From positions 124,001 to 188,000 of the forward strand of contig JASSKH010000030.1 in assembly GCA_031763025.1 (NCBI GenBank): a DNA stretch of 64,000 nucleotides. Reading direction: 5' to 3'. Source of the DNA: Macrocystis pyrifera. Taxonomy: Eukaryota > Sar > Phaeophyceae > Laminariales > Laminariaceae. The translations under genes and the position numbers were made by a program. The notes under the pieces are model-generated. The model was not told the origin of the DNA. It searched no databases and was given only the letters and a program-made list of their open reading frames with translations. Positions 30,901-41,684 of this stretch are shown here, one piece after another (within the stretch, counting starts at the first letter, position 1; every line of letters starts with the position of its first letter).

Positions 30901-33677
30901 TCACGACGACGCCTTCCTACGCGACGCGTGAGCCACCCCACCCCCTCCACCCGCGCACGACTTATGGCACCAATCACGCTCCCTCCTCGAGGCTATCGCA
31001 AGGTATTACACAATACCGGCAAAAGAGAGGGGGGGCGGTTGGGCGGGTAGGTGGGACCGCTCGAAAGCGATCGACTGCTTGCCTCGTCCACCTGCTCCAG
31101 CCTCCGACACTTGGGGGTTTCCTAGTGTAATTCGGTCGGGCCACACACCCTCGGGTACAGGGGAAACAAAAAACGGGCTCTTTTTTTCTATCCCTTTTGT
31201 TTTCTCCTGTTTCTGTTTTGGCAAGCTCAAATGATATGTACGAAATGCATGTATCGAATAATTACTGTGCAAACCGATAAACACTACCGAGGGCGCACCG
31301 CACGCTACCTCGTGGCACTGTCTCTGAGTGCTTGCTATATATAAGATAAAAAAACGCCTCCCTATAAGGCCCTCTATTTCTTATATATATTTCACCGAAA
31401 CACAGAAGCTGCACCTCGTGGACGCCTCGCCCCCGCTTGGAGTCCACGAAAAAGACGGGCACGTTGCCCCCCCTGTTGTCCGCGCGCAACCCCCCCTCGG
31501 TGACGAGGTACTTCTTCCACTGCGCTACCGCCACGGGAGACGCCGTGTCGACTCGGTTCAACACCACGATCAGCGGCCTGTGTCATAGAACGAAAACACA
31601 GAAAACCCCGTCACACGAGAGAACGCGCACCGTAGTTGGAGGTGGTTGGGTGGGTGGTTGGGTGGGTGGGTGGGTGGGTGGTGCTTTTCGTGCCTGCAGT
31701 ATTCTGAGAATCTCGCCGGCTTCCTCGTGCTCTTCCAGCCACCTGGCACACTCTGCGATCGTATGGTTCATCTCGAATCCTAATTTCTGGGTGAGGGGTG
31801 AGGTACGCACTATAAATGTTCTCGGGAGCAGCAGAAGACAAAAGATGTATCGGTATGCGCATGGTCGGACAGCAGTGGGTCGTCCGCAACGGAACGCGAT
31901 CGCCCGCCCTTGTACCTCCGGCAGCATCGGCACGCGCCTGGCCAATACTATTCGGTTTCTGTACCTATTCGGCCGCAGAGAACCAGGCCGTCGTTCGCAC
32001 CTTAGCTATTACAGCCGTCGTACCGTACTGTATCGTACCGTGCACTGGTGTCGTTCGTCACGGTGTGCGTGTTTTTCCCGCGCGTTGTACCGCTCATTTT
32101 GATGATCTACTGAGGGCGGGGGCTGCACCATTGGGTCGCGGGTGGCACTCGCCTTTTTCCCACCCAGGTGGGCACGAGCTGGTGAGTCGTCGCCGCGGGT
32201 ATGCGGCAGTCGCGGACCTCGATGACGACGTCGACCATCTTGAGGTAGTCCTGTAGCTGCCGCTCTGCCTTGGCGATGTGGCCCGGATACCTTATAGAAT
32301 GGACAAAACATCAAGCGGTGACGACAATGGCGGCGGTGTCGGCGGTTTGCGGTAGTCAGGGGACATCCTGGGTACATCCCCGGGTTTCATAGATCCCGTG
32401 ACCTACGGATGGCGTTTTCGGCGATGGGTTAATGTGATAACAACAACAGCATAGGTGACTATATGCCGGAATGGCGCTGGATCGTTTCCGCTGTCGGCGG
32501 GTCGGCGGCCCTGATGCTACCTACTCAACTATGCCATCATGATGCAGGACTGCCACGAGTTTGCAACCAAAAGCTGCTAGACCCTGCGCCAGCACGTCAC
32601 CTCCCATTTCACTGGCAGCGACGCCCGCGAGTTCTGTCCAATGGTTCGGCTCTAGGGGCGTGGTGGCAGCGTATATACACCGATATGTATGTAGATGAGA
32701 CGCGCGAGAGGGGTTCGTTCGATCGGCGCTACACATCGGTTGCGGCTGGAGGTGAGTCGAAGCAAGCAAAAGGCGAAAACACGGCCACGGTGGCTGCGGC
32801 CGCTCAGATCAACAACGACGACTGCTTGCTGTAGAAACACAGACACAGTTGTACCGTACTCGTTCAAGTACAGCAGTACCAGTATTGTAACATGCTGTAC
32901 GTACCAGTATTGTATGCGCATCACAGCAGCCTTGTCGCGTGAGGGACGGGCGGCGGTCGGTCGCAAAACAAGCAGGCGCCGGTGAAAAGGCACACGAGGC
33001 AGAAAGAGCAGCCTACTCGTTGCAAAATTGTGGACTATGCACTGCTGTGCAACTAACCGTGCACCATGCGAGTGCGGACCCAAACATCAAGATAAAAGCG
33101 CGAAACACACTGCTCTCGCTCACACCTTGTTGTGTACCCGTGTACTCGCACTCGTACATAGGACCACTTATACATGCACGATACACGTACTGTACGTGGT
33201 ACAATACAAGTATTGCATGACCCAAGAGGTTATCATACCCGTACGTACATGATTCTCTGTCTGCATGTGTCATGACCGTCGGCACTTGCAGCACCACCGG
33301 AGACCATCGACACTTTGGCAACTCTCAACAACTAATAATACGTACCCTCACCAGTTAATAACGTGCTGTCCGTGGGCTGACATTTTCCCCTCGTCGAACG
33401 GATCCACCGGGGTGCCCTCGTTCTCGTCCGCTCCGTACACCATACGCGTCGAGGTCTTCGCTACGCGTGTGCCTACAGAGGCCCCTAACCGTCGTCTGTC
33501 GCACCCCACGCGACAACGCGAGTCACCAGCAGCACCACCCGCGCCGACCACCCGCGCTCGAGACAAGGACGAGTGGCCCCGGGAGGGGAGTGAATGGATA
33601 AGAGCTGTGGCCGGGGAGGGGCTGCTATATGTGAGGAGGAGGGCGAGAGCCGCAGAGGCGAGCGCTGTTCCTGACAT
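23848..33677 (-). CDS. YlqF/RbgA (DAR) family circularly permuted GTPase, plastid DGP3-like, 7 exons
   Basis: Exons on the minus strand are 33677-33352, 32290-32153, 31577-31415, 30033-29812, 28459-28349, 26324-26181 and 24165-23848; 1,422 nt, 473 aa, TGA. Family members help assemble the large ribosomal subunit. The permuted motif order is visible: NWYPGH (108-113), DCR in place of the usual DAR (136-138), G4 NRVD (162-165), G5-like VDSKRG (199-204), G1 GFPNVGKS (241-248), G2 Thr269, G3 DSPG (288-291), and the C-terminal DFRKGYLG (385-392). The N-terminus is signal-peptide-like ([15 protein letters not shown]) followed by an Arg/Ser-rich stretch, consistent with plastid import, but no Phe cleavage motif is seen, so mitochondrial targeting is not excluded. 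A Gly/Ala-rich tail of about 75 residues follows the domain. Exon 2 ends at a GC donor. Exon 5 could start 6 nt earlier. The gene is head-to-head with COX17. Confidence 0.92.
24250..24633 (-). mobile_element. Two SINE-like copies in tandem in GTPase intron 6
   Basis: A truncated copy (24250-24393) and a full copy (24394-24633) share about 130 nearly identical bases, each preceded by its own G tract. Each also carries the same extra GATAGGAGAGATGTACTCGA near the tail, so one arose from the other by local duplication. Confidence 0.8.
24820..24851. repeat. Poly(A) tract of 32
   Basis: The only long A run in the window, unlike the many C and G runs. It sits in GTPase intron 6 without a recognisable element in front of it. 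Confidence 0.8.
24953..25135 (-). mobile_element. LINE 3'-end fragment, inverted, in GTPase intron 6
   Basis: Reading the minus strand gives the same 3' end as the copies at 8600 and 23150, ending AATGAGTACC with a C tail (30 G on the plus strand at 24953-24982). A second G tract at 25141-25160 abuts its 5' end. Confidence 0.75.
25621..25861. mobile_element. MITE family D copy 2, inverted, GTPase intron 6
   Basis: 241 bp. It aligns in reverse complement with the copy at 19382 (shared TTTCTGAATGACGGGGC, GGGATTAATCATCGGGA, GAGCTCC, GAGGAGCCTCAG). Confidence 0.8.
26325..26420 (-). repeat. (GATGC)n/(GATAA)n microsatellite beside GTPase exon 6
   Basis: CGATGCGATGCGATGCGATA and related units run right up to the acceptor at 26325. 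On the minus strand this gives a CATCG/CTTAT tract in place of a normal pyrimidine tract. Confidence 0.7.
26640..26960. repeat. GCAGCGCTTGCTTACC minisatellite
   Basis: About 16 units of 18-20 bp (core CAGCGCTTGCTTACCG) in GTPase intron 5; a CAG run precedes it at 26455-26475. Confidence 0.85.
29150..29345 (-). repeat. Family G repeat, inverted, GTPase intron 4
   Basis: Reverse order of the G landmarks: CAGGGCAGATATATTCCTG, CTAGCTCATGTTGACGGGTG, CTGGATCTGTACTGTACAG. Confidence 0.6.
32151..32152 (-). other. GC 5' splice site of GTPase intron 2
   Basis: The exon ends AAAAAG and the intron begins GCGAGT, close to the AG|GCAAGT consensus of GC-AG introns. Only this cut gives phase 2 and restores the conserved [15 protein letters not shown] reading across the join with the exon at 31577. 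No GT donor nearby gives that phase. Confidence 0.7.
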
Positions 33678-34050
33678 CCCGGCAGGCCGCGCTCGACGAC
33701 CACTACCGCGACGTGGTTGCACTTGTGGCGCTTCGTTCCTAGAGCTGCTTTCGTTGCCGCGTCTGCTCCTCTCCGGGAACAGTTTCCCTCCTCGCCGAAG
33801 AGCTCCTTTGCTACCCATTAACATGGTTGATACACGACAGCAGTTGGGGTGGTGGTCGTGCACTCGGTTGCAGTGTACGGCAAGGCCAAATGCTGTGTTG
33901 TCCAGCTAGCTCCTCGCAGGACGTCGCATGCATTTCAGAGGGTTTGCAGAGTGTAGCTGGCGGTGTTGGTTCGGGGCGCGGGACGACCGACGACGTCCAC
34001 TTTTTTAGCCTGACGCTCTTCTGTACCACCAATCAGTGCACTACCTGACC
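33678..34050. promoter_or_regulatory. Shared 373-bp promoter region between GTPase and COX17
   Basis: The two start codons face away from each other with 373 bp between them, so this stretch must hold both 5' UTRs and promoters. ACCAATCAG at 34028-34036 matches a CCAAT box for COX17. No TATA box is obvious on either side. The GTPase frame stays open upstream of 33677, but the start there is preferred because it begins the signal-like leader. Confidence 0.5.
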
Positions 34051-37000
34051 ATGGGAGTCTCCGATTCGAAGCCCGAGCCCCCAGAAACTTACAGCCCTTC
34101 CGAGCAGCCGCAGGTGCCAACCTCGGCGGCAGCACCAGCTCCTAAGACCGGCAAATCTGGGAAGAAGATCTGCTGTTCTTGCCCAGAAACCAAAGCGGTA
34201 CGTTAGACCTCCGAACCGACCCAATTTACCTGGTACTCTCGTAGTACGAAGCGCCTAGTATTGGGTGACGCAGAATCTTGCAAGCAAAGACCGCAGAGGT
34301 GATGGTCTAGGGAGAGAGAGCGTTGCATTCTCACGAGTTGGCCCAGTGCGGTCCGAACCTTTTGGGCAGTCCTTTGGGCCCCATATTTGTCTATGGCGCA
34401 TCGCGAGAGTTGCGGATCAGCGTATTTTTCTGAAAACGTGTGGTGTGTGCTGTTCCTTGAGATGAGAACTGTTCTTGTTCCTCTATTAATATATTAATAG
34501 CCTCATCAGAGAGGATATAACATCAATGTCATTGGAACACTCGCTCTCCGTCTCGACTGCTGTGGATTGAACCAGCTCGACGGCTGGCCATGTAAGCGCA
34601 CTGAAATGCTTGCCAACTACGTAGTGTCGCTGCTTGAGTGCTTGTGCGCATGGATGCACACCATGCTGGATGTGCCGTGCGGAGAGAGGTGTGGTGATTG
34701 TTGGGGTACGTGTGTACCTGGTACCTGTGTTGGCAAGCTACTCGTATTGTGTGTTGGGCTTGGCAGTCATGACACGACAAAGCAGCAGTGGCAGCCCTTT
34801 CAGCTACGAGCTACGAGTACGTGAAGAGAGTCTCCTGCGGTGAGACTGGTACTGCTGTAGAGTGACTGCCTCTGAACACACATACCAGTACACCTACGCA
34901 CAGTAGTAGGCATTTTGCGTGCATTATGTTCTGTCTTTTGTCTTGTCTGCAGGGTTGTGTGTTGTGTGAGATGGTGTACCCTACTCTGACCGGAAATACG
35001 AGGTCCCCGAGTTTAGTTCGAATCGAACACAAAACGGTGACTAAATTTACTGCCGGAGTGGTATCTGGGCGATGATCGACAAAACTTTTTGTCTCGACAC
35101 CACATGGCGGGACAGAACTATAATCTTTGAGAACTGAGCCCTTAACCTCCACCCCCAAGTACTGCTGTTGCTGTACTCAAGGCACATTTGACATCTTCCG
35201 CGTCCCGGATGCACCCGTCACATAGGAAAGACCCGTCTGCGAGTGACGAACTGCGGCATGCACCGAATGCAAAGTTGTACCAGGGTACAACAGTAGTATG
35301 TATCATACCTGCTATCAGGCAACTCATGCTAGTGCTGTGCGTGACTGGAACTAATTTTGTTGGTCGAAGCGGGATTAGCTGACGCCTCTTCGGTGCATGG
35401 AGTAGATTCGAGGCTATGATCGACCAAAACCTTTTTCTCGACACCAATGGTGGGAAAGCAAAAAATAATCTTTGAGAACTGAGCCTTCGATCCATACATG
35501 CGTGCATAAACCTGCATATGCCGTTTCCTCGATGAATACACACGGGTAAGGCATTACGTAGTGGACACTCCCCGCACAACCGCTTGGGAGTATAGGACTT
35601 GAGTAGTGCCGGCATTGACTACTGCACTACAGTACTGTGGTACATACAGACTGGGTATGAACTGAGGGTGTCGTTGACTGGTTTAAATACAAGCGGGGCA
35701 ATGGTCGGCCATGACGACAAAAACTGCCATTATATCGCGAGGATTCGTCCGAAGTGAGCGCAGCAAACATATTTCATCGTCTGTCGGAGCCGACCACACC
35801 TTGCTTCTTCTATTTTTTTAGTGTTGTTAATAGGCTTTGCCTTTCTCGTTGCGTCGCCCCCCTCCTACTTTTCAATTCACGGAGGTGTTGATGTTTTTGT
35901 CGGTATCTCCCCTCTACCGTGGAAATTATTTATCGTGCTCATACTCGCTTAAAAAGGTGAAATTTGCCGACCTCGTGTATTAATACGTGCCGAAGTTGGT
36001 TCAGGGCCCAGGTCAATGCCGTCGTCAGGTTTATATGCTGAACTCTTTTGTGATGTACGAGTGTGTATACGAGATACGTGTCCGTTTTCTGAGTAAGTCG
36101 AGGCTATGATCGACCAAAACCTTTTTCTCGACACTACATGGTGGGAAAGCAAAAAATTAATCTTTGAGAACTGAGCCTCGACTTTAACGAAGACGCACCT
36201 GTGTTTTAGCTGTGACCTCATATACCAGGTATACCGTAACAGTTGTTTGCGATTGTTTTTGGCGTTTCCTTTGTCTCTGCTCACGGCACTTATTTTCAAC
36301 TGCAGTCGAAGATGTTTGTCTCGTTCGTATTCGCCGGTCTTAGCGGTTCTGCGCGTTCGTCTGTTGCGTTATCCTTGACCTTAGCGTGGCGATGGAACGG
36401 CAAATCTCACGCAAGCGAGTTATTAACAAAACCCTCTTGTCAAAAGTGACGTCGGTGCTGTGTATATTGGTAGAGTGTCGTAGCGATAGGTATTCTTATT
36501 AGTAGAGTGTTGTAGCGATAGGGAATGCAAGGCAGGTGTCCCACATGTAGACCCTAGTATTGCATCTCTCCTTTCCATGGAAAAACGGACAGAAATACGG
36601 GAGGTCGAAGCTTTTCAGTAGATGTGCGAGTATGTCTTCGGCTTGTGCGAGGACAGGTTTTCTACTCCTGTGCCAATGGAGTCATAAGAGCCGATGTCTG
36701 CGTTCGAACTTGAAGCCCCACAAGCCAGCACACCGCGTTTACAAACTCTAGAACCAGCGTGGATTTTGAGTACCGAAAGAAAAACGCCTGCCGGTGAGGA
36801 AAAAATCAAGATGATGAACTTCTCGATATAGGGGCGCTAGCGGTTTTACGCCGTTCTCTCCCCCATATGAAGATCCAACGACTCCAATTGATCCGTCCGA
36901 GGCCCAGCGTGCTTGCCGTGGGTAGACGTCTGCTGTTTCCCACGTATTCACATTCAATGTGCTTGGTATTTTTGTACGTTCTGGCCGACTGTCAGAGAGA

Positions 37001-38535
37001 GCCCTTGGAAAGTGAGAAACTTTGATACGATAATATCAGATTTCCGTGCTTCATTACGTAGATCTGTCGGGGGGCAAATGTAGCCCTGATTTTACGTGAT
37101 CTGCACCGTAGCTACAGCAGTAGATCCTGCCCCCCGTTGGGGTCTGTTTGGCACGGCTCGTGCGCACACGCGCATATCTTTCCGGTGGGATCTGTATGAC
37201 ATGACTCTTAGTCGATATATGTGTGACATGCGGCTAATATAGGAAGTGGATGATTTTCGTGTGCCCGAACTCGGAAAATAAACAATGAACTCTATTGAGC
37301 ACGAAATACATCAGGTGGAAATTTTGAGTAGTCAGTGGTGTGTCTTTTCCGATTGCATCCGCGAATCGGAAAGAAATTCCGGGTAATTATTACGGGAGAC
37401 CATAGTAAATAGGACCTACGGTAGACACTAAAACCTACCAGGTATATATTTCCCTGTTTTACTAACAACATTTGGTCCTATTTGCTATGGTTCCCCGTAG
37501 TAGTAAATATTTGGATCGGGATCTACCCCCATGTGTTTGAGCTTTTGCTCGTCGCGACTTGGAGTGAAAATGTACAACACAGCGACGTGTCATTTATTGA
37601 GAGCAGGAAAATGTCTATTTCGGGGGGTCTCCATAGTAAATAGGACCTACGGTACACAGTAAAACCTATATGTTGACTTATTTTTACTAACAATATTTGG
37701 TCCTACTTACTATGGTCCCCCGTAATAGTCGGTGTTGAGTATGTAGGGAGAGGAGCCGATGAAACCGGTGAGGAAAAAAATCAGATGATGAACTTCTCGA
37801 AGGAAGGGGTATGGCAGCCCAACGGCTCTCTGCCCCCTCTATGAAGATCCAACGACTCCAATTGATCCGTCCGAGGTTCAAGGCTGCTCTCTTTCCGCCG
37901 ATTTTTCCTACACAAGATACTTATCTCAACACTTGGAATTGCGGTAGAGGTGTAACTCTATACCTGCTAAAGTCCGTCAACACAGCACTAAACCAGTGAG
38001 GAAAAAACTCAGATGATGAACTTCTCGAAGGAAGGGGCATGGCAGCTCAACGGCTCTGTGACCCCTCTATGAAGATCCAACGACTCCAATTGATCCGTCC
38101 GAGGTTGAAGGCTGCTTGCTCTATTTCCGCCCTTTTTTTTTTTTCTATTTACAGTACGTACGCGTAGCGGTACAAAATATGTATCAGGTACCAGATACCA
38201 GATGAGTCCGTATACACTACTGTCGTATCCCGTGGAACTGAATCAGGTGTACATGTTTTGAAGTAAATTTAATATTTTGTTCGTAACGGCCAGTGGAGGC
38301 TGAACTATGGAAGTATCGATATACGGTGACAGTGGATTGCCGATTGCAACCTTCGCCATTCGACTCCAATCTGATTTTGTTTCGCTGCTGCTGTTCCACG
38401 CGTTTGCTCGTCCTCGACCTTTTCTACCCGCAGGCGAGGGACGACTGTGTGGTCATGAATGGTCAAGATAGATGCAGGGAACTGATTGAGGCGCACAAGG
38501 CCTGCCTCCGCACGGAGGGTTTCGACATTCGATAG
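34051..38535 (+). CDS. COX17: COX17, copper chaperone for cytochrome c oxidase assembly, 2 exons
   Basis: Exon 1 is 34051-34197 (147 nt, donor GTACGT) and exon 2 is 38434-38535 (102 nt, ends TAG); 82 aa, phase 0 join. COX17 carries Cu(I) in the mitochondrial intermembrane space to SCO1 and COX11. The Cu-binding motif KKICCSCPETK places Cys41, Cys42 and Cys44. Cys54, Cys63 and Cys73 follow with 8 and 9 residues between them, the animal-type spacing of the coiled-coil-helix fold. IEAHKACLR near the C-terminus is typical. The Pro/Ala-rich N-terminal arm (about 38 residues) is longer than in yeast or human and, as usual, is not a cleavable presequence. The intron of 4.2 kb breaks the gene right after the copper motif and is filled with repeats. 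A CCAAT box (ACCAATCAG) lies about 20 bp before the ATG. Confidence 0.96.
35068..35140. repeat. 85-bp hairpin repeat E copy 1 (partial), COX17 intron
   Basis: Contains GATGATCGACAAAACTTTTT and AATCTTTGAGAACTGAGCC; the left end is lost. Confidence 0.65.
35407..35490. repeat. 85-bp hairpin repeat E copy 2, COX17 intron
   Basis: TTCGAGGCTATGATCGACC ... GAACTGAGCCTTCGA: inverted ends around GGTGGGAAAGCAAAAAATAA. Confidence 0.75.
36097..36182. repeat. 85-bp hairpin repeat E copy 3, COX17 intron
   Basis: Ends GTCGAGGCT and AGCCTCGAC are perfect complements, so this copy defines the element limits. Confidence 0.8.
36790..36903. repeat. 125-bp repeat F copy 1, COX17 intron
   Basis: CCGGTGAGGAAAAAATCA, GATGATGAACTTCTCGA and ATGAAGATCCAACGACTCCA mark it; the middle is diverged. 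Confidence 0.7.
37388..37502. mobile_element. MITE family A copy 7, COX17 intron
   Basis: Ends CGGGAGACCATAGTAAATAG and CTATTTGCTATGGTTCCCCG, with a TACCAGGTA insertion in the centre. Confidence 0.8.
37616..37727. mobile_element. MITE family A copy 8, COX17 intron
   Basis: Starts TTTCGGGGGGTCTCCATAG and ends TATGGTCCCCCGTAATA. Same orientation as copy 7, 114 bp downstream of it. Confidence 0.8.
37765..37900. repeat. 125-bp repeat F copy 2, COX17 intron
   Basis: Adds GGAAGGGGTATGGCAGCCCA and TTCAAGGCTGCTCTCTTTCC to the shared marks; ends in pyrimidines. Confidence 0.75.
37992..38131. repeat. 125-bp repeat F copy 3, COX17 intron
   Basis: Nearly identical to copy 2 (GGAAGGGGCATGGCAGCTCA). Copies 2 and 3 are about 227 bp apart in direct order. 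Confidence 0.75.
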
Positions 38536-39291
38536 CGTCTTGCCTTTGTATATTGCCGAGGTTTTGGTGTTGCTGTCACCCTGTAACGTGTTGTTTGTTT
38601 TTGGTGTACGAGTGCAAGACGGCGGACGTTTCGTTTCCTTCATGGGGTTTCGTTAGTTGTCGAGGCTTGTTTGTGGGATTGGAGCCCGTGGGGTTGTGCG
38701 GTTATACGTGGAGCTCAGTTGGTGTGATCCGTAGAAAATGTGAAGCATTGGAATCCAACTTGTTAGTGGGTTTGTCGCTTCGTATCCAGACATAGATTTT
38801 GATCATCCGACGAGTGCAATGTAAAATTTGTACCTTACAGTTAGCAGCGTTCGCCTGAGGGAGAAGGGATCTCTACTGTAGGCTCCTTTGCGAGGGACGT
38901 CAATTTTGTCGAGTTGGGGTGTGTCTTCAGCCTGCTCTCATTTTTTGGGTTTTCGCCGTCTTGGAAGGCGGCCGTGTGGGGTGTGAAAACATGTGTACAT
39001 ACATACCAGGGGGCAGCAGTCTCAGTTAGCGCGTTGAGCAACTAGATTAGTTTTAAGACACGCCCCTTGCTTGTGTCCAGCCTTGGAACGCCTTGCTTGG
39101 TTACAAACCAAAGACACAATATTTCGATCACCGTCGACCATTCAACGTGCTCTTGATCCACAACAGCAGTCATAGCGAGCGCGGAGTTCAACGAAATTAA
39201 TTGATGACAATTGTTTGCCATTCAGCTATCGACTGGTGGGCTCGGTATAAATACCCGCGCCCAAGCCTATAGCTTGGTTTTGTATCGCGTC

Positions 39292-39495
39292 GTTTTAAAA
39301 TAAACTAAACCTCCTGTCTCCACGCTCGGTCACCATGAGCTTTGTCTGTGGTTGACGGTGAGATTCAAGTTGCTTGGTTTTATTCACCGCTTCGTCCGCC
39401 ATGAGCTTCTGGGCGTGGTCCTGCTTTTTGACCGCGCCACTAAAGTGGTTTTGCTCCTTTTTTATCTTGCCATTGAAGAGTTCGATGTTATCGAA
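39292..39495 (-). other. Possible coding exon, unrecognised
   Basis: After a TAG acceptor-like site the minus strand reads VFDNIELFNGKIKKEQNHF and continues Lys/Gln-rich to TAA (67 codons). No partner exon was found. On the plus strand TATAAATA at 39246 precedes AATAAA at 39299, a layout also seen in LTRs, but no LTR pair was found. Confidence 0.25.
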
Positions 39496-39924
39496 CACCC
39501 TACGTTTTGCAAGTCGAGACGCAAAAATGGTGTCGCATCACCACCGTGTTATCCTTGCGTTTTTTTTCAAATACTCTCTATAGTTGAGGTGTTTGGATGT
39601 TGTCGGACACCCTACATTTTCTTTCAGGATTAGCGTCGTCTTCTCTCACCACCCGTAGCGCGGCTTTGATGTCGAGCGTTGTTGTACACCACGAAAGTGT
39701 TGGAAGATATATCGAGACTTACTTACGGGGCTGAAGGAAATGTGTACGCCCCTATGTTTTTCTGGGTGGCTTCTCAAGGCTTGCCCCGCCGATATTCGAA
39801 GAATGCAGACATCAAACGGATCACATCAAGGTCGCTATTTCTCGACCCACGGGTAGAGCAGTTCTTTTTGGACAGATACATTCATGATTTCTGGATCTGT
39901 GGATCTAGAAAAAAAAATCTGGGG

Positions 39925-39926
<2 letters not shown>

Positions 39927-39962
<36 letters not shown>

Positions 39963-40760
39963 CTCGGTGTGTGACCTGACACATCTTCGGCATTTAGGGA
40001 AACGATATATAACACCAGGGAGATCTTTCGCAACATATCGCACATAGTTGCCACAAACGAGATCTGTACAAGACGACTCTTTGATGTACATTGACCGGGT
40101 GGGATCTATAGGACGTGGATCTTTTAGCCTGAACGGATCTGTAGGATCTGCATGAAACTTTTTCTGGGGGGGGTGGGGGGTACTCATTATCATGCATGGC
40201 CGTTGTCGTGTGACCATAGACCCTCGCATCCTTACAATGCCGGGACGGAGCCCGTCGGGTTTTCACCGACCAGGCAGACATTGCTTGCACCAAGGGGGGG
40301 GGGGGGGTTGGGCTCGGTGTGACCCAACACATCTTCGGCGTTTCGAGAGACGATCCATATAATACCAGGGAGATCTTTCGCACATATCACACAAAATTAT
40401 AACTGACGAGATCTGTACAAGACGGCTCTTTGATGTACATTGACCGGGTGGGATGTGTAGGACGTAGATCATTTGGCCTGAAAGGATCTATGGGATCTTC
40501 ATGATCTACGTAGCACATGTTCGTCCGCATGGGGAGGGCTCCAAAATAGTGTGTTCGCCGGGTGGGATCTGTACAAGACGGCTCTTACACATGTTGGCTC
40601 GCAGGTAGTGTCTGTGCAAAACGACTCTTACATGCAGGTTTGTTTGCTCGGGTAGGATATGTATGGTACAGATCTTGCGAACATTTTTACCGGGGTGGGA
40701 TCTGAATGACCTGCTTGATCTACAGATCACCTACAGCTCATTTTGTCGTATGCGATCGAC
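39927..40760. repeat. Duplicated GATC-rich block with poly(G) leader
   Basis: GGCTCGGTGTG, GACACATCTTCGGCATTT, ACCAGGGAGATCTTTCGCA and GATCTGTACAAGACGACTCT occur at 39963-40155 and again at 40313-40500, each behind a G tract (about 36 G at 39927). Decayed units with GGGTGGGATCTG follow to 40760. Confidence 0.7.
40164..40294 (-). mobile_element. SINE-like element, 5'-truncated, inverted
   Basis: The minus strand reads GGTGCAAGCAATGTCTGCC to CATGCATGATAATGAGTACC. It sits between two copies of a GATC-rich repeat and is bounded by G tracts on both sides. Confidence 0.75.
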
Positions 40761-41077
40761 TGATACAAGAGGTATCACTCCGCCCCAAAATATCAAGACA
40801 TTTTGCATATTAATATTCAATCGAAACGAGCTTATACTTCGGGACATGGTGGTATACAGCAAGGGACTGACTGTAAGAGTCACTGCTGTTGCTATTAATA
40901 TATTAATAGCTCGGAGCTTCACTGGCTCTTTGACCTTTTCGACGTGATTTGCGAAATATGTTGGCAGGACAGCATGCAGGGGGCCTTTGACTTGTGCACC
41001 ACCCGTTTGAGGGGGTCACAAGTCGAACCCCCCGGATCACACACACAACTACTGCTATACGCACAACTCTGTGCTAC

Positions 41078-41186
41078 TATTACGGGGGACCATAGTAAAT
41101 AGGACCTACGGTGCACACAAAAACCTAAATATTTACCTACTTTTACTAACAATATGTGGTCCTATTTACTATACCCCCCCGTAGTA
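41078..41186. mobile_element. MITE family A copy 9
   Basis: Left end perfect (CGGGGGACCATAGTAAATAG). Right end has lost GG (ACTATACCCCCCCGTAG). Confidence 0.85.
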
Positions 41187-41684
41187 CTGCTGTACTGTTG
41201 GACGAACAAGACAACGACTAACACAGGCGTTTGCCGTACTTAGTACTTATGTACCTGGTATACTGTTACGTATGATAACCAGGTACGACATGTAACATTT
41301 AAACACCGCTCTCATCGTCGTTCTTAATCCCTTGTTAGCATAAGGCGTATATTCTCTCTCGGCTGAACAAAAACACGGTACCTCTCTACGAGTATGATTT
41401 ATGCCTATTTTTTACCCCGGATATTCGACAACAGTGTTTTTTCACCATCATCGTTGATAAATGCCAGCCGCGAACTACTACTACTGCGGTAGAAACTCAT
41501 TTCAAATCCCTTTTAGCCTCTCAGGGGTTAGTCTCTCTTTCGGCTAAAAACTTACCTGGTAGGTGCCAGGTATCTCTCGTTTGTTTTTGACCCCAGTTGT
41601 TTGACCTAGTGGTTTTTTACCTACCGTCGCTGATAAACCCCAGCTAAAGAAGCCACGGCCACGCGCTCGCGGCGGTGGCCTCAA

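Noticed and set aside
31620..31685. GGTGGGTGGGTGG tract as a telomere-like or quadruplex element
   Set aside because: A short simple repeat; a similar one is at 29390-29465. Nothing else supports a function.
31690..31790. Possible extra GTPase exon reading [18 protein letters not shown] on the minus strand
   Set aside because: It has an acceptor-like start but no GT or GC donor at a usable place, and the GC-AG join of exons 2 and 3 already gives the conserved protein.
39240..39310. TATAAATA followed by AATAAA as an LTR promoter and R region
   Set aside because: No matching second LTR, primer-binding site or polyprotein was seen.
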